Assembly (NCBI GenBank): GCA_022432975.1
Contig: CM039508.1
Span: forward strand, 27,580,788-27,644,787
From: Begonia masoniana
Taxonomy: Eukaryota > Streptophyta > Magnoliopsida > Cucurbitales > Begoniaceae
Length of the DNA stretch: 64,000 bases
Direction of reading: 5' to 3'
The notes beneath the pieces are model-generated. The model saw only the letters and a program-made list of their open reading frames with translations, had not been told where the DNA came from and made no database searches. Position numbers and translations under genes: made by a program. Below are positions 22,943-34,851 of the stretch, in pieces; position 1 is the stretch's first letter; the number at the start of each line of letters is the position of its first letter.

Positions 22943-25580
22943 TGTAACGCCCCGAGTTATCTGAACCCGGTTCGCTACCCATAACATTATCATGACTAAG
23001 AAATTTTGATAATAAATTCTAAGCTTCACTCGACAGTCAAAATTAGACTTCTCAAAATGTTTAAAACTTGCAGCGGAAATTCTTTTTGAACAACAATGAA
23101 GTTAAACAAAACTGTGAAAAACATTATTAAAATAGTCATTGGGAATGTTAAGAAATATTCAGCCGAAAGGAATGAGGGTTTACGGCACGAAATACTCTTT
23201 CGGTTTCAGAAGACAACGCATCTGCCGACGACTAAGGTCAACGGAAGAAGCAGGAATAGAAAACCGAAGACTCCTGCCGATGACGTCAGCCGGAAGGAAG
23301 GAAAACAAAAGACATCACTCGGTAGACTTCATCTACCGATGACGTGTACAAACAACGCAACACCCTCCGCCGATAATGGCCAATACAATTCTTTCCGATA
23401 GAATTAAAAATACACACTACATCTTCCGATCAATTAGACTACATCTGCCGACACGTGCCTCACGCGTGACTCCATAAGACATCTACACCGCATCTACCGA
23501 TAGACTTTCATCTTCCGATAGACTTACACACCGCATCTACCGATAGACTTTCATCTTCCGATAGACTTACACACCGCATCTACCGATAGACTTTCATCTT
23601 CCGATAGACTTACACACCGCATCTACCGATAGACTTTCATCTTCCGATAGACTTACACACCGCATCTACCGATAGACTTTCATCTTCCGATAGACTTACA
23701 CACCGCATCTACCGATAGACTTTCATCTTCCGATAGACTTACACACCGCATCTACCGATAGACTTTCATCTTCCGATAGACTTACACACCGCATCTACCG
23801 ATAGACTTTCATCTTCCGATAGACTTACACACCGCATCTACCGATAGACTTTCATCTTCCGATAGACTTACACACCGCATCTACCGATAGACTTTCATCT
23901 TCCGATAGACTTACACACCGCATCTACCGATAGACTTTCATCTTCCGATAGACTTACACACCGCATCTACCGATAGACTTTCATCTTCCGATAGACTTAC
24001 ACACCGCATCTACCGACAGACTTTCATCTTCCGATAGACTTACACACCGCATCTACCGATAGACTTTCATCTTCCGATAGACTTACACACCGCATCTACC
24101 GATAGACTTTCATCTTCCGATAGACACCAAACCACAACTCAATACCATACCTGCCGATAGGCATCACCTACCGATAGAAACGGAGCGACATTCCGAATAC
24201 TCTTAACTATACCTATACGACCCCATCTAAGAAGAGAACCTGTCTGCTCTACTGAAATCGCTTTATAAACAAATCAGACCAATGCATCACTCTACATCCA
24301 TCAAATAATAAATTTCAAATTTCCAAAGAAAAATACCAACATCAGAAAGTAAAACTCAATTTGTCCAAAACGCTGAAATCACTACTGTTATGAAAACTCG
24401 ATCCATCTAAAATAAAGCATTGATAATAAAACCTTCACTCCACAGACATCAATTAAACTGCCCCATCAGCTGCCAGAACATTGTGTGGATGCACTCCTCC
24501 AACCCAACTAGCCTTCCGTGAACTCAGTAAACACACCTGCTAAAACTTCTTCACCTACATCACAAAACTCATCTATTAGCCTAATGCTAAGCAAGTAAAG
24601 CAATAATGCATGAAAAGCTGAAGACATGTCATCCTAGCATGCAGTTTCTACTTTTCTCATCTCTGTTACATATTCATCGTTATAATCGGATTCCTCTCTA
24701 AATTGGGAGTTGAATCACTTCTCCCAAAGTATGAACATCCCTGTCTCATTAGGAGTTGGATTAATTCTCCTAACAGTGAATATATATATACTGATCAATG
24801 TTCAGATCCACTTCGAAATTGGGAGTTGGATCAGTTTTCCCAAAGTATGATCCCTGGCTCATTAAGGGTTGGATTAGTTCCCTTAACAGAAAATGTTTCA
24901 CATAAATCACTTCAGAATGTTCACTTCCTCACTATATCAAAACATGTAAACTCATTTTCGTATATTTTCAAATATATGATGCATGAAACAGGAAAATATT
25001 CAAACACACAAAAATCCTAATGTTCTGTGATGTAGGCCCGAAGGCACAAGCAAACTTTACTTACCTGGATTCCTAGCAAATGCTCGGTTAAGAGCTACTT
25101 CGGGGGTTTGTTCACCTATATTCATAAACAGAATGTTAAACCTTAATCTAAGCTATTCTGAAATCTAAGGAGTTAGTTTGGGAACACTACTCATAGAGCA
25201 TTCCCGAATAAACTCCAAACCCGAACCGCTATTTCTCTCAACTTTTCCAAAATACTCACATTGTCCTAATTCGGTTATCTATTCATCAATACATGAAGAA
25301 AACTAAAGAACTTACCTAAGTTGAAGGATATCGGGAAGGGAAATCGTCTGGAGAGCTCTACTGGGTTGAGCTGAAAAATCGAGAGTGAAATGAGCATTGA
25401 CGGCTATACCTCATTTACTCTTTCCTTAAATACGTTATCCACAATATAAATTGACAATTACCCTTATGCCCTCAATTAGTTACTCATTAACCTAATTGCT
25501 ATTTCTCCCTATTTCATTCTATAAAATTCACACTTAGAAGATTAATTGGTTATTTTAATTCTAATAAACCGGGTGTTACA
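22943..25580 (-). mobile_element. Solo LTR nested in element D
   Basis: It starts TGTAACGCCCCGAG and ends AAACCGGGTGTTACA, is 2638 bp long, and has CTAAA on both sides (22938-22942 and 25581-25585). It is longer than its relatives because of the 43-bp array at 23486-24130. It has two hairpin units at 24703-24773 and about 24819-24890; these stems show compensatory changes. Orientation is minus. Confidence 0.93.
23486..24130. repeat. 43-bp minisatellite, about 15 copies
   Basis: The unit is GACTTACACACCGCATCTAC followed by CGATAGACTTTCATCTTCCGATA. About 15 copies stand head to tail, nearly identical; one has a T to C change near 24016. Each unit holds two of the CATC-TNCCGATAG motifs that occur singly in other LTR copies, so the array is a local expansion. 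The units are directly adjacent, with no unique spacers. Confidence 0.95.
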
Positions 25581-26854
25581 CTAAACTTATCCTTAATATC
25601 TCACAAGGACTTCTTCGAAGTTACTAACTAGCCTACTATCTTTCATTCCTTTTAGTCAGGTTCTAAATATTCTACTTGGCTTCTTCACAATGATTTATCT
25701 AACAATTTTCTTGTTAGCAAACTTGTTGTAGGTAGATTTACAATCTTCATCTAAATCTTCTAAAATTCTTAAATCTTATCCTTCTATTTTTCCCAAAAAC
25801 TTAGAAGCATCCATTACCTTTAATGGAACTAAGCATGCCATGGCTCATACCACAAGCCCTATCAATTCTCAAGTCTCCAGGCAAATAACAAAGTGATCGA
25901 GTTCACTTCCTTAAATTCTCACATGAATCGGCCTTCTCTTAATCCCTTATAGGCCAAGCTTTCTAACTCACCTAATTTGATCTCATTCTCCAGATTTCCT
26001 CAATTACTACTTAGGCGCTAAATTTTGACTGGTCTATGGCTTTAACCACCTATTGAGTAATGACTATTTCTACATCCCCAAAGTTCTAAACTTTTCCAGC
26101 TTCACGCTCTATCGTTCGTTCACTCATATGCACTTCGAGTTCCACTTAATTGGCCACCACCAAAACTCTCCAGTCAATTCTTTTCCCCAAAATCTGGAAA
26201 TGACTCTTCGTTACGATCTACCTCTCGGGTCCTTTAAACACTAAAGTTCCTACTTCCATCTTGGAGGTAAGTCACAAGTTACGGTGTTTAACTCGAACTG
26301 TATCAACTTTAGACTTACTACTTATCTCTTATCTTTCTAAACCAAAAGTTCGAAATCAACTACTCGTTACTTTTCCTAATTGGTACTCACTCTGTCGAAC
26401 CACCATACCGCCTAATATTACACTATACCGCAAATCATGACTTTTACTTTAGGGTGTTAAATTCCTCTCAAATTAACTGACACATCTAAATCCCTAAATT
26501 AACTCTAACTCTCATCTACTTGCCCCATACTCTCCGAACAACACGCACTCATGACTTGACGCGTCTATTACTTACAGATCGCTCTTAGCTTAACTAAGTT
26601 TTCTCCTCTATCGCGTTGGTTGTAAACCTCACACATCAAAAAGAGAAACAAATCCCCCTTTTATCGACTATCCTTCTAAAGTGGTACATATCTCCTAGCA
26701 AACGTCTAATTCTTGTAACTTAAGTACCACCTTACATAAGATTCCCTATTTTCTAACGTCTCTAAATTTGTTAACCTACCAACTTCGCCTCAATATCTTT
26801 ATTCTCTTCACTGATATTTACTAAGTCAAATGCTCCTTATCTTATTAATCGCCA

Positions 26855-27469
26855 CTATATGAATATACCTGGAATAACCGATGGTTGAGCGGCTCCCTCT
26901 TCTTCGATCATGGTAGACATCCTCGAAGGACAACACGGTGGCATCATATTCGGTCCTAGACAATCTCTGGCCTTATGCCCCACCTTGTCGCACTGAAAAC
27001 ATCGACCGGAATGAAACTTGCACTCCCTGAAGTGATTCTTCAGATACGTAGGGCATCGAGGAGCTCCTTGAGCCCCTTGTGGCCGTTCACTTCTTTCCTG
27101 TATAAACGGTGCATCGTTGGGCCTCATAGCGCCCCGTCGATGTAGTTGCCAACCCTATTTTTGTTGCGGTTGCACCTCTCGGAAAAACCCCATTGGACAG
27201 TTCCTAGAGATATGACCCAATCCGTTACACGCAAAGTATCGGCCAGAACCTGCCTTGCACACCCCACTATGGCACTGCTTACACGTTTGGCATTGAGGGA
27301 ACTGCACAAGCCTTCGTGCACGTTTCTCATCTACCACGCTAATTAAATCCTCACCAACTCTTTTTATGCCCCTAACCGGTAGCTGCTCCTCCCCTAACTC
27401 AAAAACTCGCACCATATCTGTAACCTGGCTAATGGGATCCACTCGGAGTTGCCTAGGTGCTCTCGGCAT
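26855..27469 (-). pseudogene. Reduced gag of element D with two zinc-knuckle modules
   Basis: One frame runs from ATG 27469 to a stop at 26855, about 204 codons, with a single in-frame TAG (27155-27157). After a short N-terminus (PRAPRQLRV, then a DMVRVFELGEEQ helix) it passes straight to cysteine clusters. The first module has CQTCKQCHSGVC and CNGLGHISRNC, in which the usual first cysteine of the knuckle appears as YFAC. The second has CPTYLKNHFREC and CFQCDKVGHKARDC. The capsid domain is missing. The end, AQPSVIPGIFI, is where protease would start in full elements. The protein may bind RNA; whether it is made is unknown. Confidence 0.75.
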
Positions 27470-27623
27470 TTCTTGTTCTTAAACACAATACAAACACAAG
27501 ACAAAACAATATAAACATCTATGAATCAGACTTAAACTTAAATACTTACAGTCGATGGAGAGTCCTCGTCCGGCGGTGTGTTTTTGGCAGGCCGTTCACA
27601 AAATCGCTTTTAAAACTCCGTCT

Positions 27624-27634
27624 CTCTGATACCA
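27624..27634 (-). other. Primer-binding site of element D
   Basis: The minus strand reads TGGTATCAGAG four bases inside the right LTR. It matches initiator tRNA-Met priming. Confidence 0.87.
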
Positions 27635-27638
27635 TAAT

Positions 27639-30212
27639 TGTAGCGACCCCAACCCGATCAGGGCCGCCACGGACTAACCATGACGTAACCTTAACCTAAG
27701 CCCTCGTAAGCACATAAGATTTTTTTTTTTTTTTTTTTTTAACTTTACAAACTTTAAGTGATCCTAAGGCGAAATCAAAATCGAAATTTGAATTGAAGTC
27801 TATATTTTAAACCATTTAAAACAAAACAATTTTTTTTTTTTAAACTTTATAAACTTTAAGTGATCCTAAGGCGAAATAAAAATCGAAATTGGAATTGAAG
27901 TCTATGTTTTAAACCATTTAAAACAAAACCATTAATAACTTAAAACAGTTAACAATTAAAGTAAAATCAATTAAAACAAACAATTAAAACAGGGAGGGCA
28001 AAAAGACAAAACCGTGACAAAAGGGAAGGGCGATCGACCTCCAAATTCAGGAGATCGATCGCCGAGCCATCAAACATCAGGGGCGATCGATCGCCCCTGA
28101 ACCAGCGATCGATCGCCACATCGACAACAGGGAGGGGCGATCAGTCGCCCCTCACACCCGCGACCAGTCGCCCCTTTCAATAGCCGATCGTTCGCCCCTC
28201 CTGGCGATCGATCGGCAACGGCTCTGGAATCCAAATTCAAGAGCCTTGCTTCTTCCCTTCACCACCTCCTGCAAAAACATTTCCCCAAAGTCTTCTCCTT
28301 CCATAAACACTCAACAAAACCACCTCTCATTCCGTTCATAAAACATAATACAACTTTACCACATAATCTAATCCATCAAACAAACATCGACATAAACTCT
28401 CAATTTCCTAAAATTCAACAAAACCAAAACGTATCAACTCATTCAAAACTACACCTCTGCAAGCCTACATCCACTAAACAATTCTCAAAATATAAAATTT
28501 CTCCACATATCCTAAATCCCTCACATTTTAACATCAAAACAAGCTCGCATCAATTACCCAAAATAGCTCGGAGTACACCCACGGTCATCGAATCTTGCCA
28601 AAAACACACCCCGTCGCCACGAGCACCATCCGTCGACCACCTATTCCTTGTCATCAAGAGAAACTCTCAGCTTCACACCTGTCACCTACATCACACAACA
28701 TAAACATTAAGCCTAATGCTTAGTAAGGGGATGCACTATACTCTACATGTACATGAATGCATGAATTCATAAAACTTATTCTTTTACTTGTTCTTATTCT
28801 TTTTCATAACATGAATCGTGTTGGGGAGGTAGGCAAGTGCGTGTACATAGTCCTTTCGGCCGTATTCATTGTCCAAATATGGACAGTGATTCATGGTCCC
28901 TCGAGTTGGACGGTTTTGTTGTTCATGGCCATACCACCCCATCTTACTTAATCATTTCATACGTTTCATTTTCATGCATGTAAAACATTTCATATGTCAT
29001 TGAGAAAACATGATGCATGAGGAATCTACGTACACATATCATCAAGACATATCATCAAACAATTCACATTGTACATGGACATACACTACTCTTAACAAAC
29101 TTCACAAACAACTAATAACTAACATCCTAGGCTACCCGACTCATTAAACCCCACAATCAGAAAATCATCATAAAAAACAACAAAAGCCTAACGTTGACAC
29201 GATGTAGGGCCTTAAGGGCCGGAAACCTAGCACCCACTTACCTGGCGTCCGTAGCAAGCCGTGCACCGTCCGTAAAGTCATCTCCACCTAAAGCATTTCA
29301 AAAGTAGAGGCATTAACATAGATCCTAAATAGACAATTTCCTAACTTAAACTAAGCTCCTAGCTTAAACTATTCTCCCTAAAACTTCAATTTTCTCTATT
29401 TGGGCATTTCATAGAACACATTGCGCTCACAATTTAACAAACTCCATTAATGGCTTTTCTTCAAACTCTAACCACCAAAATTAACCTAATAATCACTCAA
29501 ACACCATTAATCCATTCAATCTACACAAATAACCACAAAAGTTTCATCAAAGGACAACAAAATCGCTATCCTATCAATTTCTCATGAATCCGGAAATTTC
29601 ACACAAAACCCTAAATCGAAAAACATCCCAAAAACTAAACAACACTTGCCCAAAGAATAGAACTTACCTAGAGGGTTGATTTGGGGAAGAAAATGAAGAA
29701 GAAACGCCGGAGGAGGGAAGCCGTTGATCGTCGTTTGAAGCATCGACTGTGAGAGAAGAAGGAGAGCAAAAGGGAGAGCTCTCTGGCGTGAGGGAGAGAA
29801 ATGAGAAAAAGGTGGAGGGGGGCATGTAATTTTATAAAAATTTAACTTATCAAATTACCTAAATGCCCTTTCAGTTAACTTTCTACTTGGTTCGTTAATT
29901 AGCCTAACGGTTTGGTTTCTCCAAGATGTTCTTATTTCACTAAATATTCCTATTTAATCATAGAGTTCTAACAAAATTCTCCGTTCGCAAAACGGACTTA
30001 ATTTACTATTTTTACGAATTAAAACGCTATAGGGCTAAAATAGAATTTGGCATTACGCTATCAATTTGGATTTCTAAAAATTTACTTATTCTTCTAAAAA
30101 TCCCCATAAATTTCTAGGGCCCTAATAAAACCTCCCGCTAACAAAACGGACCTATATTTCTTATTTACGAAAATACCCTTGGAGCGGAAACCCGAAAAAC
30201 TCGGGTGTTACA
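27639..30212 (-). repeat. 5' LTR of element D
   Basis: This is the near-identical partner of 19151-21729, with the same T runs, palindrome cluster (28026-28245) and ends. One palindrome half has decayed here (CCAAATTCAAGAG instead of CCGAATTCCAGAG near 28230). Confidence 0.92.
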
Positions 30213-33200
30213 ACAAGAGCATCGAAAATCGTCAATCGCATGGAGAGGTCTTTCCAATTAATCTAAGTGTTGAGTGTTGTATGATAATTATGTAACCGCA
30301 AGTGTATACTATCGTAACAAGTATTATGATTATTAAGATCAAGTATTGAACCCACACAAAACAATTTATAAAAGTTTCTTATAAAATCAAATTAAAAATT
30401 GCTACTGCATGAGTGTTCAAAAGATGAGATTTTGATGCGCCCATGGGCCTTGTGACTTGAGGCTAATCAAGGAGACTGTCTAACGATTATTGCTTAGTTT
30501 ATTTTGCAAGTGACGAGGCTCTTTAAGCACCTTCTAGTTTTAAGATAAAGAAAGGCTCAAACAACAAATGAAGTGGAGTTTTGACCAAAAATTACAAACC
30601 ACTTAGAAGTTCACTAAGCTTGAAAGCCAATCGAACAAGAAGCTCAATTTGGAGTCTAAGAAATTCGGTCTAGAAGAATGTTAATCAAGTTAATGTTGAA
30701 GTTTAAGAGTTAATTTCACTAGAAGCATGCTGTTTATTTTATTTTTTCTTTTGTTAAGTCCTATGAACATGTGTGAGGGCATTTTAGTATTTTTCCTTAA
30801 CCCTATATTGGGATAATGTTTAAACTTATGTTAGTTGGTTAGCAGCCAACGTAGAAAATTTGGAAGAAAACCCTTTTTATTTTTCTCTCTAGAGAAAAAC
30901 CTTTCATGAACTCTTCTAATTTAATTAGAGTTTATTGATTCCTTCAAGTGTGTTGAGCTTGGTTGTGCCGGATAGTGGATGCTATATCTGTTTTTCTTAA
31001 ACTAGAACAATTGGAAGAATTTTGGTTCGGTTTGGTTTGGTTCAAGTTTCCTAACCATTATTGATAACTTTCGAAAAAGAGTTATTTTCTTAGAGCATTT
31101 TATGTATATATTGCTAAAAATCGATGATTAAACAAATAAAAATTCATATTCTGTAGTGAAAGTTGCGGCACCATGCGCAGCATTAGTTTTTAATAAAATA
31201 CTTATTTTAATTTCTTGTTAAATAGAATTCATTCCTAATTGGCATTTATTATATATTAATGCTGAACAGCTGATGTGGAGGATAAATCTAAAAAAACTAA
31301 AGGAAGGGTTACAGTTGTGAGAAGAAAAGTTTCTAGAATAAGAAAGAGAAGGAGATGTTGCTAAAACAATGAAAGAGAGATTCGGAGATGAGAAAATTAA
31401 GAAAAGAAAGAGACAACTGTTTGGATTTTAAAAATTGAATTTTGAATATAAAGAGAACATGATGGTAAGAAGGAAGACTTTAAAAAGAAGCGGAGAAGTT
31501 GGGAACAGAACAGGGCCTCGAAAGGGCCAAACATCAGAGCACAAAAGAGGAGAAAAGAACATCTTTAGACATAAAGGCAGCACTTTTATGCTATCACTCT
31601 AAACATACAGAGTTCTATCATATTTACATATGACAATAATAAATAAAAGAAATTAACTTTGTAGATCAACGGATTATTACATTATTTACTAAATTTCAAG
31701 TTGGTTAATTGATATTTCTACAGCATTGTTGTAACACGTAAACGAAAAAGTACAAAGGGCAGGAAATTGAATCTCAATAGTTTTCTCATATATTTACCTC
31801 ACTTATTTGATTATTTTCTTTTATAAACGCAATATTGTGCACACGTGTGGGCACACAAGTGCGAAAAGGTGGATGACTGAGTTGTAGAAAGCTCTCGAGC
31901 TTGGATGTCCAAAATTGTGGGCGTCTGGAAATGAAAAAGTGAAAAAATTTTCTCGGGCTTCTAGATGGAAAGGCGGACGCCCAGAGAAAACTTGAATAAA
32001 AGAAATGGACTAGAATGGACAACCGCGGTTGAAAAGCAGGCGCTCAAAACTCAAAGAGCTGCATTTGTCTCGTGAGATTTAAGCACAAAAGGTGATGGAA
32101 AATGAAAGAAAATGATAAAACAAATGCCGAGGACCGTCGCTAAACGAAAAAAAAAAAATAGAACCAAATAAGTATAAGTCGATCTCGTGAAAATAAAATT
32201 ATCAAAATTTAAATTAATGTAAAACACATTAATTATTTTATAATAAAATTTTTGGTGGGATAAATTAAACAAAAATATAAATAATAAAATGAAGGACTAA
32301 AAAGTCAAAGAAAAGAATCGGGTGATAGAAGAATGCTTAAAGTTGATTTCCCTCACTACAAAAAGCTGCAAAAAATGTCGTGGCAAACAAGTTAAATGAC
32401 TTAGAAGATTTAATTTGTATAAAGTCTCGACCAATTTACTTAATTAATTCCAATAAAATTTTCTTTAAAGCATATGATAGATAAATATTACATATAATTT
32501 AATGAAGCAAAATTCTACAAAGTCATGTAAATCAAATAAATTGATATGAAAATGTTTGGACGAGTTAATTGTTCATTTAATTCAATATAAGTTTCAAGTT
32601 TTATTTAATGGAATTTAAAATATAAATCTTAATTTTTATTCATGACTTCCATACATTGAATAAAATAGTAAATGAAATCATAGTAAAAAAAAATATAAAT
32701 CTTAATTTTTCTCTCAACTAAAAACAAATTAGTTTATGATGGAGACTATAGAACACAGAAAAATAAGAAAATATGGTTCATAGTAAAAAAAAAAAAAACA
32801 AATAAAATAGTAAAGAATCCTTCACGATTGTCAATTGTTAGAATTCTTGTTGTATCATTGCTTCTTTCTTCCACAACAGTAAAGGAAACTCCTACAATTA
32901 AGGAAAGAAAATCTAAATTCTAAAATAAAACTCATAATGAAAAGAGACTATTCGAACTGGATCCAGGTCGTGGTATTTACACAGATGAGCGTTGGCTTTC
33001 TTCTAGGTAGCTTCCTATATTAGAATTGATAATCTTCTTGAGTGATTAGGAAAGTTTCCTAATTTGATCATCCTTGCATGGAAAGTCACCGAGTAGTTCT
33101 TCAAAACCCTTTTTTTTCAGAAACTTCCTTAAATCTTTCTTTTTCGATTCTCCTATGCGCTTTGAGATTTCCTTTTCTGCAAAATTAAATTAAATCATTA

Positions 33201-33900
33201 AAATATATCCCAAATTTTTAGATAGATAAACAAAATCATATGAATTTTACAAAATATATCATTCAACTCAAATTATTGCACTCGGGTAGCAAACTGCGAT
33301 TTGCTATAAAAATAACAAAAATAAATAGCAATTAATCACCAAAATTCATGCAAAATTATATCAAAATAATTTTACAAAATAGAGTTATCAATTAGTGTCT
33401 TCAACGGCTATTGAGATAGAGGGGGAGAAAGTCGACAACAATATCAAACCTTTGGTGCGAAGTCATCACTTATTTGCAAATGCTCATTCCTTTTACAGAA
33501 AATGTGGTCCCATGACAACCCTATAGTCCTCAGTTTGCACCAACTGAAGATCCAATTGGTGCACCATACAAGGATAATCTTAGGAAATGAGAATTAAGAA
33601 AGGCCTATGGTCTTTTAAATTGTGCAATTCGACACAGTCAATGAGAATTAAGAAAGGGGTATGACTGATCATGCCTCTAATCTTCAAAGTTTTTCGAATG
33701 TATAACCCTAGACAACTGAGTTAAGAGAAAGCCCTATGGTCTCCATATTGGTTACATCCTCCCCTTAACCAGAGGTGGATAAGCTTGGTCCTCCCAATTA
33801 GAATGTTGGGAAATTAATTAAAAGAGATATTTTAAGAATTAATACTATGTTATTTTTCTAATCGAAGAGGGGTTGAGTGAATTATTATTGACTATTGTCT
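30213..33900. other. AT-rich region, no gene recognised
   Basis: There are no long reading frames and many A/T runs. 30290-30400 has the pattern ACCGCAAGTG...GAACCCACA seen in some plant dispersed repeats. 33240-33400 is a short AT-rich stretch with repeated ATTTTACAAAATA. 33560-33660 has two copies of ATGAGAATTAAGAAAGG. I see no LTR ends, TIRs or coding exons I can support. Confidence 0.5.
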
Positions 33901-34034
33901 AAGCCAAATTTCTCTTCTTATTTTGAGCGAGTAACTCGTGGTGTTTTTCCTGATGGTATTTTGCCCCGTGGCATTTTATCTTTCTGTTTTGTGTTCGTAA
34001 GTAGTGATATTGCTATGGACTTTTATCATGTGCA

Positions 34035-34581
34035 TCACGTTGTCGTCCATTGCCGGGAAGAAATGAGTCCCTTCTTCTTTGTTTGCAGCTCAGCTTCAGA
34101 TAATCTTAGGAAACCTGGAGTGTATTTACTAGAATAAGAGGGGCGTGTGAAAGCAAGAGCTCCATGTTGGATTGAAGAGAGCTGCAAACTGTTTGTAAGA
34201 GTTGAAATGATGGGCGAAATTAGAGAAGAAAATGGCCTCGACGGTGGGTTGGATAATTTGATGATGGATTTCTGCCCTGGGTTGAGCTGATTTTGGTCCA
34301 GCCCTTGAAGACCCACCTGTTTGTGCAGCCTGACCTCCTCCTTGATTAGTGGTTAAAGGCCATTGAAGAGATGGCTTCCAAAACCATCTCTGGAAATTTC
34401 GTTGGGGAGCAGCTAAAATTTCAAAATCACTACGATACTCTCTCACGATACCGACCAAACTAAGGAAGAGAAAAAGCTCACTCATAAAGCCTTCCTACGA
34501 GAAGAGAAAATGATCCAGCAGCGAAGTGCGGAAATCCCTCCATTTCACAATCAAATGATGGCTTTCTTACCACGAAAGCCT
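34035..34581 (-). pseudogene. Gypsy gag remnant H, C-terminal piece
   Basis: The minus-strand reading continues the gag cut by element E. It contains DFRTSLLDHF, an in-frame TAG, then MSELFLFL and REYRSDFEILAAP, the typical end of a Ty3/gypsy gag capsid domain. In another frame further on comes FLRLSEAELQTKKKGL, which in intact relatives leads into the zinc knuckle. So at least one frameshift and two stops break it, and it is truncated before 34030. The other pieces lie at 48086-48256 and 52995-53186. Confidence 0.75.
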
Positions 34582-34836
34582 TTGTTAGCAAAAGAAAAAA
34601 TGTAAAGGACAAAGGTTGGAGAAGATGTGTATATTCATTTAACTAAACATACTTTTATAGGCTTACAAAATAAACAACTAGGGAATACTAATTGTTAAGA
34701 AACTTAAATATCATCAAATGCTCATAACTTCTAAACCCAAACTCCCAAATTAAACACTATCGATTATACAACCAAAAGTCACACACAACTTAAATGCCAT
34801 AAATAAAGTTTAATATCAAAACCTTTTATTTTCTCA
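34582..34836 (-). repeat. 3' LTR of element E
   Basis: It matches 47837-48085 with about ten visible differences and one short extra stretch (ATAACTTCTAA near 34725). It begins TTGTTAGC in plus coordinates and ends GGTTTTGATATTAAAC when read from the other strand. Confidence 0.92.
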
Positions 34837-34851
34837 CCCCCCCCCCCCCCC
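34837..34851 (-). other. Polypurine tract of element E (run of 15 G on the minus strand)
   Basis: Fifteen C in a row on the plus strand separate the stop codon of pol (34852-34854) from the 3' LTR. The G run serves as the plus-strand primer region. The LTR start TGTT seen in the other copy is replaced here by the G run followed by TGAG. Confidence 0.8.

Larger units (their letters stand above)
21730..26854 (-). pseudogene. Decayed pol region of element D (holding a solo LTR)
   Basis: Outside the solo LTR at 22943-25580 there is no long reading frame. On the minus strand, 26230-26310 reads like the stretch before the integrase core (V-VK...H, then W-K-stop-E), and 25590-25740 parallels the SDRD...FWK region of element C. 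Both elements share the TAG at the W-K position, so pol was already dead in a common ancestor. The rest (21743-22942 and 26320-26854) is pyrimidine-rich on the plus strand with no feature I can name. Confidence 0.55.
19151..30212 (-). mobile_element. Element D: non-autonomous Ty3/gypsy element with decayed pol
   Basis: LTRs lie at 19151-21729 (2579 bp) and 27639-30212 (2574 bp), with a primer-binding site at 27624-27634 and a purine tract beside the left LTR. The target-site duplication is ACAAG (19146-19150 and 30213-30217). Orientation is minus. The LTRs differ only at scattered positions, so insertion is recent. The internal part has only a reduced gag and an eroded pol, and is interrupted by a solo LTR at 22943-25580. 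It has the same plan as element C, but the LTR sequences are a different family. Confidence 0.92.

Noticed and set aside
23486..24130. Possible CRISPR-like array of regular repeats
   Set aside because: Units are directly adjacent with no unique spacers, in plant LTR DNA; it is a minisatellite.
33895..34137. 80-codon plus-strand frame left of gag remnant H
   Set aside because: It overlaps the antisense of H and shows no domain; plausible only as chance.
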